A DNA stretch of 6,159 bases. It comes from JBQTHI01 sp052390035 (GTDB lineage: Bacteria; Actinomycetota; Acidimicrobiia; Spongiisociales; ZC4RG35). The stretch's first letter is position 1, and each line of letters opens with the position of its first letter. Below, one piece after another: positions 1 through 5,032 of this stretch. Both the position numbers and the translations under genes were made by a program. The notes below the pieces were generated by a model, which was given only the letters and a program-made list of their open reading frames with translations, was not told the origin of the DNA and did no database searches. The stretch is taken from contig JBQTHI010000056.1 of the NCBI GenBank assembly GCA_052390035.1, forward strand, positions 1-6,159, given 5' to 3'.

Positions 1-141
1 CTCGTCAACCCCCAATCTGGCTACCTGGTCAACAACGCCGTCGTCCCGGTGGCGACCACCTTCGGCCTCCTCGCATTCTTCGCCTTGCTCTCGTTTGGCC
101 TTTCGTTCTGGTTCCGACGTGGTGCAAGGGTTCGGTCATAG
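1..141 (+). CDS. C-terminal tail of a membrane protein (5' end outside window)
   Basis: The first reading frame is open from the window edge to a TAG at 139-141 and encodes 46 residues. Roughly residues 13-38 form one hydrophobic stretch rich in V, A, L, F and G. It is followed by an Arg-Arg pair and a short basic tail (RRGARVRS), the usual pattern of a last transmembrane helix with a positively charged cytoplasmic end. The preceding residues (LVNPQSGYLVNN) would lie outside the membrane. The codons are GC-ending, as in real genes here. The family cannot be named from this much sequence; a transporter subunit or a membrane-anchored protein is equally possible. The gene ends 15 bp before the stop codon of the convergent lipoprotein-repeat relic. 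Confidence 0.6.
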   Translation, partial: LVNPQSGYLVNNAVVPVATTFGLLAFFALLSFGLSFWFRRGARVRS

Positions 142-156
142 CTGCCGACTAGCCGG

Positions 157-348
157 TTATGGCCGGCCGACGGGCCCGAGGGCAAACCACTCACCGCCGA
201 GACCCTGGCCACTGATGTCGCCCGAGGCCATGTCGCCGGACAAGAAATGGAGCGGCCAGCTGTTGTAGGTGGCTTGGACAGTGCCGTCACCTCGATCCAC
301 GAGACAACCGCTCGTCGGACGTCGCCCCTGTCGCACTGGTGAGTTCCA
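157..348 (-). pseudogene. Remnant of a PF03640-type secreted-repeat lipoprotein
   Basis: Read on the minus strand, about 300 down to the TAA at 157-159 gives a complete-looking repeat of the 'secreted repeat of unknown function' family (PF03640). The order of motifs is RGDGTVQATYNSWPLHFLSG, then DMASGDISGQGLGGEW, then FALGPVGRP and stop. This matches the family pattern DG-Q-TYN-x-PLY-F-x-GD-x-xGD-x-x-GQG-x-xx-W. Family proteins are secreted or lipid-anchored and usually carry two or more repeats after a signal peptide. Here only the last repeat is readable. The frame is closed by a TGA at 349-351, no plausible start or signal peptide precedes it, and I find no second repeat upstream. I infer a truncated, decayed gene. 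A short expressed protein cannot be excluded, but no ribosome binding site is visible. Confidence 0.6.
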
Positions 349-733
349 TCAGGGCGCGCTGAGCCCGAATTCGAAGGTGCCCGCAAGATTGACGCCCAAG
401 AGTGTCGAGTCGATGGCCATCGAGGACTGGGATCAGGTCCTCCGTGCGCCGACCCATGCCGGCCCACTCATGAGGCCAACTGCGTCCTGGCTCTATCTCG
501 ACCCGCCACCGCGGTCAGATCATCCGCCAACCCCGAGTCCATCCAGCAGAAACCCCGGGGACATACCGGTGCCCCACTTGATCAGCTAAGCGCGGTAAGG
601 GGCTCTTATGCAGCCCACTCCAACTCGCAGTTCGCCGGACCGGAGACGACTGAGTCCCATCAGTTGATACGCTCCCATTAGGTCTTTTCGTTCGGCATAC
701 TCATCCGTCGGACCTCTAAAGAAGGGAGGGGGC
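349..733. other. Gene-poor stretch, no supported gene
   Basis: These 385 bases carry no reading frame with convincing protein character on either strand. Open frames exist because GC-rich DNA lacks stops, but they are rich in Pro, Arg and Ser and show no family motif. The region lies upstream of the repeat of the lipoprotein relic, so degraded parts of that gene may be here, but I could not read a signal peptide or another repeat. The last part should hold the promoter of the gene starting at 734. A hexamer CATACT at 695-700 is a possible -10 without a good -35 partner. Confidence 0.4.
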
Positions 734-1330
734 ATGTCCTTAGTTACGTGTGACATTTCGGTCTCGGCCGATGGGTTCGCAGCCGGGCCTGACCAGACTC
801 GCGAACAGCCGTTTGGGACTATCGAGCACGACCATCTGCACGATTGGATGTTCGAAGCTGAGGCCGAGAACCAGCCTGAAGTCGACGCCATCACCGATGC
901 CGGAGCCTTCATCATGGGACGCAACATGTTCGGTCCCGACCGTGGGGAGTGGGACCTCAATTGGAAGGGGTGGTGGGGTGAAGACCCGCCATACCACGCC
1001 CCGGTATTCGTACTCGCCCACCGTGACCGGTCGGACCTCCCCATGGCGGGGGGGACGACCTTCAAGTTCGTCACTGACGGCATCCGTTCCGCTCTCGGAC
1101 AAGCCCGGGATGCGGCCGGCGACAGGAACGTTTCCATTGCTGGTGGCGCCAATACGATCAACCAGTACCTGTCCGCGGGGCTGATCGACGAGCTCCGACT
1201 CCACATCACACCATCGATCATCGGCACCGGGGAGCGACTATTCGACGGAGTGACGCCGATGGAACTGGAGCAAGTGTCGGCGCGAGGCACTTCCCTCGTC
1301 ACCCACATCGTGTACCGACCCGTGCGGTGA
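734..1330 (+). CDS. Dihydrofolate reductase family protein (RibD C-terminal-like)
   Basis: A 198-residue protein of the RibD C-terminal/DHFR-like superfamily (PF01872), cytosolic NAD(P)H-dependent reductases, most of whose stand-alone members have no assigned substrate. Family landmarks appear in order: an N-terminal strand with SADGFAAG (11-18), the MGRNMFG nucleotide-binding turn (61-67), a strand HAPVFVLAHR (89-98 region), a glycine-rich cofactor loop IAGGANTINQYL (135-146), and the C-terminal signature LIDELRLHITPSIIGTGERL (150-169) followed by FDG. Length is normal for the stand-alone family. The ATG at 734 is preceded by a strong purine-rich ribosome binding site, AGGGAGGGGG, at about 723-732. 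The gene appears monocistronic; a frameshifted remnant of a second family member lies about 460 bp downstream on the other strand. The family assignment is firm, the substrate unknown. Confidence 0.9.
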   Translation: MSLVTCDISVSADGFAAGPDQTREQPFGTIEHDHLHDWMFEAEAENQPEVDAITDAGAFIMGRNMFGPDRGEWDLNWKGWWGEDPPYHAPVFVLAHRDRSDLPMAGGTTFKFVTDGIRSALGQARDAAGDRNVSIAGGANTINQYLSAGLIDELRLHITPSIIGTGERLFDGVTPMELEQVSARGTSLVTHIVYRPVR

Positions 1331-1436
1331 CTTTTCTGAGCGGATTGGCCCGAACCAGGTCGCAAGGGCTTGAAACTCCACATGAGCCGGACGTTTGTAA
1401 AGGGAGCCCGGCGCACATCAGGGCTGTGCTAGCGAG

Positions 1437-1499
1437 AGGACGTTGCCGGTTGTAGTGAAACCGGAACCCGTTGAGCACTCGGTTGACGGGCCGCTGACA
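1437..1499 (-). pseudogene. Possible sliver of a DDE/rve-type transposase
   Basis: One minus-strand frame reads PVNRVLNGFRFHYNRQRP over these bases. Many integrase-core (rve) transposases end their catalytic domain with a pattern of the form FRF-x-YN-x-x-RPH, so the aromatic-YN-RP cluster is suggestive. The expected His after RP is replaced by Leu, and the usual L-x-G-x-TP-x-E tail does not follow. Only about 20 residues are recognisable and chance is a serious alternative. If real it is a dead fragment. Confidence 0.22.
1446..1464. repeat. Small perfect hairpin, 6-bp stem
   Basis: CCGGTT at 1446-1451 pairs with AACCGG at 1459-1464 around a 7-base loop. It lies about 115 bp downstream of the DHFR-family stop codon. 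No T-run follows on either strand, so a terminator role is only a weak possibility. Confidence 0.2.
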
Positions 1500-1787
1500 G
1501 GGTCCTAGGCGACGCTCCGTCTCATGAACAGCACGAGAGGAGCGGCCGGTGGGGCTGAGATCCCCGGCAAGTGCGGCGGACACTGAACTGATTCTCCGCC
1601 TTGATGCAGAGTGGCGGGTGCTCGCACCTTCGCGACTGTTGAGGGACCGCCTTCGCACTTGAGCACCTGCGTCGGTGCCATGGGGCCCCCGTGCCGGCCG
1701 ACTGGTTGGTTTGAGTTGTGCCGTGAGCCCTCCTCCAGGTAGTGGCGCTCGACTGAATGCCACTCGTAGTCCATGTCCGCCGGCGGT

Positions 1788-1995
1788 TTAACGGTGCCGG
1801 CCGGGGTGCAGCCCGACTGTCCCGTTGCTGAGCTCCGTCGCTGGATACCGGGTCGAGCCGGTAGGACCTGGGGACATGGTCGAACAGACGGGTACCCTCG
1901 CCCGCAACGTGGGGATGCAAGTCCAGGCGGAACTCATCAATGAAGTCGAGGCGCATGAGCGACCGCCAGAAGCCAACGCCACCCAGACCAGGCCA
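1788..1995 (-). pseudogene. Frameshifted remnant of a second DHFR-family (RibD C-terminal-like) protein
   Basis: On the minus strand, about 1995 down to 1843 reads LGGVGFWRSLMRLDFIDEF, then RLDLHPHVAGEGTRLFDHVP, then RSYRLDPVSS. This is the C-terminal part of a DHFR-family reductase: a glycine-rich cofactor loop, a (I/V)DE(F/L)RL strand, P-x-x-x-GEG-x-RLF, and the final strands. At about 1838-1843 the homology moves to another frame, TELSNGTVGLHPGRHR, ending at the TAA at 1788-1790. A one-base-type indel therefore breaks the gene. The N-terminal two thirds, including the MGR-type motif, is missing; the readable part stops near the start of the VOC gene, which lies on the opposite strand. It is not a simple copy of the protein at 734-1330: the shared positions are mainly the family signature. 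An alternative is a sequencing indel, but the absent N-terminus still makes it a remnant. Confidence 0.72.
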
Positions 1996-2022
1996 CGGGA
2001 TAGCGAGACGGTTTCGTTGGGG

Positions 2023-2028
2023 TACGAT
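2023..2028 (+). promoter_or_regulatory. Candidate -10 element for a leaderless VOC transcript
   Basis: TACGAT fits the TANNNT form of an actinobacterial -10 element. It ends six bases before the GTG at 2035, so transcription would begin at or next to the start codon. That agrees with the lack of a Shine-Dalgarno sequence at suitable spacing. No good -35 is visible. This is an inference from position and sequence only. Confidence 0.35.
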
Positions 2029-2034
2029 TCGGGA

Positions 2035-2424
2035 GTGGAGGTGTTCCTCGACCACACGATCCTTGAGGTGACTGATCTCGCCGAATCGGTGGCGTTCTAT
2101 CGAGACGTTGTTGGCTTGGAGTCTCGTGGTCGTAGTGGGCCCTTCGAGGTGATGCTCATCACGCCAGATTTGGCGTTGGATCTGTGGGAGCAGCCCGATC
2201 CGGTATCGCGCCACCTCGCCATTGGTATGGACCGTAGGACGTTCGAAGCGACTTTTGACCGCATACGAGCCAGCGGCACGCCGTACGGCGACGGACCCTC
2301 GACATCGACCAGCATGCGCGGGCCTGGCCGGTCCAGCGGGGTCCACGGAGACACCGACTCGGTGTACTTTCACGACCCGAGTGGCCACATCCTCGAGATT
2401 CTCACCTACGACCACGAGAGGTAA
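2035..2424 (+). CDS. VOC / glyoxalase-fold family protein
   Basis: A 129-residue single-domain protein of the vicinal oxygen chelate superfamily (glyoxalase/bleomycin-resistance/dioxygenase fold). These are soluble, usually dimeric, metal-dependent enzymes or drug-binding proteins. Visible landmarks are the first strand LDHTILEVTDLAESVAFYRD (about 5-24) ending in the typical VGLE, the strand around LALDLWEQ (46-53), HLAIGMD (60-66), and the closing motif VYFHDPSGHILEILTY (110-125). The likely metal ligands are H7, H60 and E121. The open frame continues upstream to 1825, but that part is antisense to the DHFR-family relic and lacks VOC homology, so I reject it. GTG 2035 is favoured because a -10-like TACGAT lies just upstream; GTG 2041 is the alternative. 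Its substrate is not predictable. It lies 125 bp before the ABM gene on the same strand. Confidence 0.85.
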   Translation: MEVFLDHTILEVTDLAESVAFYRDVVGLESRGRSGPFEVMLITPDLALDLWEQPDPVSRHLAIGMDRRTFEATFDRIRASGTPYGDGPSTSTSMRGPGRSSGVHGDTDSVYFHDPSGHILEILTYDHER

Positions 2425-2549
2425 ACCCCCAAACACCTGATGGAAGTCATATCTGCCGATCGAGTGGGGGTCGTTGAACTCTCGATGTCGTGACTCTGCA
2501 CTGAACCGAGCACTCCCAGCAACGTCAATGCACATGAAGGAGATTCGTC

Positions 2550-2843
2550 GTGGCAATCAAGGTGATCGTTGAACTCCAGGCCAAACCTGGTCGTCGAGCA
2601 GAACTCAAGAGTCTCATGGAGGAGATCGTGGCGGAACAGGGTCCAACCCAAGACGGGTTCCTGGGCAGTACTCGGTATGACGTGCTCGAAAATCCCGACC
2701 TCTTGATCGAGATCGCGGACTGGGAGTCAGCTGATGCGCGGATGGCGCATATGCAGGAGAGCGCGGCCACGAGCGTTTACCAACCTGTAATGGACATGCT
2801 GGCAGCGCCGATTAGGGCCATGGTCATCAGACAGCTGCCCTGA
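2550..2843 (+). CDS. Antibiotic biosynthesis monooxygenase (ABM) domain protein
   Basis: A 97-residue protein with the dimeric alpha/beta-barrel ABM fold (PF03992), found in cofactor-free quinol monooxygenases, haem-degrading enzymes and many small uncharacterised proteins. Landmarks are the first strand IKVIVELQAKPGRRAELKSL (3-22), a helix with MEEIVAEQGPTQDGFLGS (23-40), the strand TRYDVLENPDLLIEIADWES (41-60), the ADARMAHMQESA helix (61-72) and a final strand around AMVIRQLP. Length is that of a stand-alone single-domain member. The GTG at 2550 is set by an AAGGAG ribosome binding site at 2537-2542, seven bases away. It is likely to be cotranscribed with, or have a promoter close to, the VOC gene. 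Both are small accessory redox-type proteins; substrate unknown. Confidence 0.88.
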   Translation: MAIKVIVELQAKPGRRAELKSLMEEIVAEQGPTQDGFLGSTRYDVLENPDLLIEIADWESADARMAHMQESAATSVYQPVMDMLAAPIRAMVIRQLP

Positions 2844-2927
2844 TCGACAACTCTGTTCACCCGCTCCCAAAAAGCGACGCTCCACATCCGAGTCTCCCAC
2901 GCTCAATGTGTTGCGGACCAAGGGCCT

Positions 2928-2945
2928 TGAACCACCCCGGGTCTC
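2928..2945. repeat. IS3-type terminal inverted repeat
   Basis: TGAACCACCCCGGGTCTC matches the style of actinobacterial IS3 ends, which begin TGAACC followed by a C/G block. It is correctly placed as the outer end downstream of the transposase tail. The second copy is not in the window. Confidence 0.6.
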
Positions 2946-2975
2946 ATGGAAGCTGGTTGGTGTGTGAGTCGGCTT

Positions 2976-3119
2976 CTAAGGCTGGGGTGGGCGGTAGTAG
3001 GTGGCCTACTTCTCGGCGGGTGGGATCATTCCGATCGGTTGCAGGAGTCGGCGATGGCTCCACCGATCGAGCCATTCCAGGGCGGCGTATTCGACCTCGT
3101 CGAGTCCCCGCCAGGGCCT
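2976..3119 (-). pseudogene. IS3-family OrfB transposase, C-terminal remnant with nonsense codon
   Basis: The minus-strand frame reads PWRGLDEVEYAALEWLDRWS, then HRRLLQPIGMIPPAEK, then a TAG (3006-3008), then ATYYRPPQP and a second TAG (2976-2978). In intact family members the motif runs PW-(R/S)-x-LDDVEYATLEW(V/L)D-W-x-NxRRLLEPIG-x-x-PPAE-x-x-x-(A/T)YY without interruption, so the first TAG is a nonsense change inside the conserved tail. The catalytic DDE part of the rve domain is missing. The same open frame runs on through the tRNA fragment up to 3215, but that part is not transposase. The protein is dead; only the origin is informative. Confidence 0.78.
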
Positions 3120-3130
3120 GGGGTGTTCCT

Positions 3131-3180
3131 TGGCGGCGGGGGCGGGATTTGAACCCGCGACCTTCGGGTCATGAGCCCGT
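3131..3180 (-). tRNA. 3' half of a tRNA with anticodon CAT (Met-type), truncated
   Basis: On the minus strand these bases fold as the 3' half of a tRNA. They give an anticodon loop CTCATGA on a GGG/CCC stem (anticodon CAT from 3171-3173), a five-base variable loop AGGTC, a perfect T-arm GCGGG-TTCAAAT-CCCGC, an acceptor 3' strand CCCCGCC, a G discriminator and an encoded CCA (3131-3133). The expected 5' acceptor strand GGCGGGG and any D-arm are absent from the next 270 bases upstream, and the outermost anticodon-stem pair (27-43) is A-A. So this is a fragment, not a functional tRNA. Three consecutive G-C pairs in the anticodon stem resemble initiator tRNA, but C72 instead of A72 argues against that, and a G discriminator is unusual for any tRNA-Met. 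The break inside the anticodon stem is typical of a tRNA-targeting integration scar. Confidence 0.75.
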
Positions 3181-3345
3181 CGAGTGGGCCTCCCGATAAG
3201 GTTAGTGGTGGTCAATTAGCGTTGATCTGTATGAAGACAACCCGGAACCACTCCTAACGCGTACCGCACAATGCCGGCCTGTGCAGGGTCGTTGGTCTTC
3301 AGTCTGGGTTCAGCCCGCCCACCATGCACCGCTCCAACGTTGTTG

Positions 3346-3370
3346 CGAACACCGCCACGCCCTGTGTTCG
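3346..3370. repeat. Inverted repeat, 7-bp stem, downstream of hydrolase gene
   Basis: CGAACAC (3346-3352) pairs exactly with GTGTTCG (3364-3370) around an 11-base loop. A palindrome CAACGTTG lies beside it at 3335-3342. Since the hydrolase gene ends at 3450 on the minus strand, this hairpin would sit about 80 bases into its 3' untranslated region. There is no T-run, so it is at most a weak terminator or an RNA-stability stem. The rest of 3181-3449 shows no gene on either strand. Confidence 0.25.
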
Positions 3371-3449
3371 TTGAACGGAGGTCGAAGCACGCCTAATGCC
3401 GGGATAACGCGCGCCTGCATTGATCGGATTCTCGCATTGCGTCTGCCTG

Positions 3450-4289
3450 TTATGCGCCATTGGCATCATCCCCGACGCTGTTCATCGACGATGCCAGCCA
3501 ATCGTCGAGCAACGCGGCAAGTAGATCGGGTCTCTCGTGGACTAGGGCGTGGCCGCTGTCGGCGAGAACCACATAGCTAGCCCTCGGATAGCGATCGACC
3601 AAGGCCACTTGCTCGCGGTACCCCACCCAGGAGTCATGCCGTCCAGTCACAACTAGCGTCGGCGCGTCCGAGGCCGTTTTGTCGGGATCGGGATCAAGGC
3701 GCCATTGGCTCATGATGCGTTCGACGGCGTCACCATCGAAGCGTCCCATCGAGGGGACGACCGCATCGTTGAAACGCTGCACGGTCTCTTCGGTGTGAAC
3801 TACGAAATACCCGACGTACTCGTCGACGTGGCTCGGGTCGAGCAGCGCAGCCGGATCGACGTCGGACCGTCCGACTGCATGGGGTTCGGGGTTCATCGCC
3901 CCCGGGATCAGAGGACAGATCAATGCCATCCCGACAACCTGTCGCGGGCGTCGTACGGCGAGACCCCGAGCGAGATGAGCGCCGTACGAATGACCGATCA
4001 CGAGCAGCGGACTCCGTCCGACCTGGTCTGCAACGAAATCGTCGAGAAGGTCGATCACATCGTTGGAAGACTGGATCGAGTTGTGTGGCGGTGACATGCC
4101 CATGCCGGGGAGGTCCGGATAAAGCCGGCGGTAGCTGCCGTAGCGGGCGAGCATTGGCTCGAGGGCGGAGGCCAGCTCGTGGTGGGTCGAGTAAGCACCA
4201 TGGATCGCCAGCACACAAGATCCCTGTTCGACGTCGTGATAGCTCAACGTCGCCCCATTGTCATTGTGAAACATCTTCATTCGTGACAC
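3450..4289 (-). CDS. Alpha/beta hydrolase
   Basis: A 279-residue cytosolic alpha/beta-hydrolase-fold protein with no signal peptide. The full catalytic apparatus is visible: an oxyanion-hole HGAYSTHHE (30-38), the YPDLPGMGMS loop (57-66), the nucleophile elbow GHSYG with Ser101, an acid Asp219 in TGRHDSW, and His247 in DSGHALVHE. A lid region lies at about 128-180. The size and motif set fit carboxylesterase or hydrolase members that act on small esters, lactones or related bonds; the substrate cannot be named. The GTG at 4289 gives the longest form. In-frame ATGs at residues 4 and 6 (4280 and 4274) are equally possible because no clear ribosome binding site precedes any of them. It lies 131 bp downstream of the cupin gene on the same strand and may be the last gene of that group. 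Confidence 0.88.
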   Translation of the reverse strand: MSRMKMFHNDNGATLSYHDVEQGSCVLAIHGAYSTHHELASALEPMLARYGSYRRLYPDLPGMGMSPPHNSIQSSNDVIDLLDDFVADQVGRSPLLVIGHSYGAHLARGLAVRRPRQVVGMALICPLIPGAMNPEPHAVGRSDVDPAALLDPSHVDEYVGYFVVHTEETVQRFNDAVVPSMGRFDGDAVERIMSQWRLDPDPDKTASDAPTLVVTGRHDSWVGYREQVALVDRYPRASYVVLADSGHALVHERPDLLAALLDDWLASSMNSVGDDANGA

Positions 4290-4420
4290 GCCACGACCGT
4301 CGGCGATCGGATCAATCGACGTTACCTGAGCGGGCGACCCACACCAGAGCAGCAGTTCTTAACGCAATGGCCTAATGCTGAACCGTCCGGGATCGGCACG
4401 TTTAGTGCGGCCTCGTGGCG

Positions 4421-4771
4421 TCAGAAGCTTGGCTCCGTCTGCCAGTCGATGAGGACGCAGCTGTCATCTCCCACAACCCAGGCCCGATGACCAGGTGGGA
4501 TGAACAGAGCGTCCCCTTCGGAGGCCACCACCTCGGTGCCGTCATCCATGAGATATCGGATGGTTCCTGAGATCACTAGCTCGCGGTGGGTGAGCGGGCA
4601 ACTCGTTGCTCCTTCCGCGTAGGGCTCTAGATCCTCGTCCCAGTTCCAGCCGGGCTCCAGATCCGAGCGCCAGACCTCCTCGTCGCCGAGGCGCACGAGA
4701 GCGGACTTCCCATGCCTAAAAGGCATGGTCTCTTCGGGCTCAGCAAGGTGTTTACGGGTTATGGGCAGCAT
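4421..4771 (-). CDS. Small cupin-domain protein
   Basis: A 116-residue single-cupin protein. Landmarks are RLGDEEVWRSDLEPGWNWDE (27-46) leading into the barrel, SCPLTHRELVISGTI (57-71), MDDGTEVVASEGDALFIPPG (75-94) and HRAWVVGDDSCVLIDW (95-110). The first cupin motif normally carries two His; here the place shows Thr61-His62, and the second motif keeps His95. Metal binding may therefore be altered, or the protein may bind a small ligand without metal. The ATG at 4771 is chosen because GGAG (minus strand of 4779-4782) precedes it by seven bases. The frame is open up to 4867, but the extra 32 residues lack cupin homology. ATG 4726 is a shorter alternative. It lies 261 bp after the cyclase fusion; a regulatory or sensory role beside it is only an inference. 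Confidence 0.82.
   Translation of the reverse strand: MLPITRKHLAEPEETMPFRHGKSALVRLGDEEVWRSDLEPGWNWDEDLEPYAEGATSCPLTHRELVISGTIRYLMDDGTEVVASEGDALFIPPGHRAWVVGDDSCVLIDWQTEPSF
4710..4728. repeat. Perfect 8-bp hairpin over an internal ATG of the cupin gene
   Basis: CCATGCCT (4710-4717) and AGGCATGG (4721-4728) are exact inverse complements around three bases. In the cupin mRNA the stem covers codons 15-21 and encloses Met16, an alternative start. It may be only a codon coincidence, or it may affect early translation. Confidence 0.35.
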
Positions 4772-5032
4772 TGCCAATCTCCATTCGGGGTAACCGATCT
4801 CGGTCCAGCGCCAGGTCTGTGGCAGCCTATCCGGCCCTGGAGGCGCCCCCCCGGCAGATTGGCGCAACCCGCGATCAGCCCTGCCGGCTGGGCCTCCGGC
4901 GATCAGATCACAGGAGGCGGACTAGACCCCATCAGGCAGGTAGCTCTATGTCTATCGATATGCGCACCGTCAGACAAGGAATCGAAGTGATCGACGACGG
5001 CACCGTTTTCGACTCCGAAGGCGAGTTGTCGT
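4772..5032. other. Cyclase-cupin intergenic region
   Basis: These 261 bases separate the stop of the cyclase fusion from the cupin start. They hold a C7 run (4846-4852 region) and a near-palindrome GCCCTGCCGGCTGGGC at 4878-4893, with two mismatched positions, which could be an operator or weak stem. A plus-strand frame of 42 codons from ATG 4948 to 5076 overlaps the cyclase 3' end convergently. It has a weak AGGTAG ahead of it and no recognised family, so it is not called. No clear terminator is seen. Confidence 0.35.

Larger units (their letters stand above)
1331..1787. other. Gene-poor stretch with possible transposase sliver
   Basis: The 457 bases between the DHFR-family gene and the DHFR-family relic contain no intact gene that I can support. 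The minus-strand frames are open but of low protein quality. The one suggestive piece is a transposase-like motif at 1437-1499, listed separately. A hairpin at 1446-1464 lies inside it. The small minus-strand frame starting at 1774 (89 codons) has no ribosome binding site or family motif and is not called. Confidence 0.4.
2928..3119 (-). mobile_element. IS3-family insertion sequence, 3' end remnant
   Basis: The stretch combines a terminal inverted repeat at 2928-2945 with the C-terminal end of an IS3 OrfB transposase on the minus strand, in the normal arrangement of an IS3 right end: transposase stop, a few tens of bases, then the repeat. Homology to the transposase stops near 3117-3120, just before a tRNA 3' half. 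The rest of the element (OrfA, most of OrfB and the other end) is absent, so it cannot move by itself. The three bases outside the repeat (CCT, 2925-2927) would be half of a target duplication, but the partner end is lost. Confidence 0.72.

Noticed and set aside
586..1416. Long minus-strand frame across the DHFR-family gene
   Set aside because: It is the antisense shadow of a gene with clear family motifs on the plus strand, and is Arg-, Ser- and Pro-rich.
1848..1863. ACCGG...CCGGT hairpin as a regulator of the VOC gene
   Set aside because: It lies inside the coding remnant of the DHFR-family relic and is 170 bases from the VOC start; five base pairs of GC-rich sequence are expected by chance.
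1825..2034. Upstream extension of the VOC reading frame
   Set aside because: It is antisense to the DHFR-family relic, has no VOC homology and would need a TTG start; the domain begins at 2035-2050.
1522..2556. 344-codon minus-strand frame
   Set aside because: Only the part at about 1843-1995 has protein homology (the DHFR-family relic); the rest is the shadow of the VOC gene or featureless, so it is not one gene.
3183..3449. Integron attC site or recombinase remnant next to the tRNA fragment
   Set aside because: TAACGC-like words occur, but no paired core sites or recombinase motifs (R-H-R-Y) can be read on either strand.
4772..4867. N-terminal extension of the cupin
   Set aside because: The 32 extra residues show no cupin homology, and a GGAG ribosome binding site sits correctly before the ATG at 4771.
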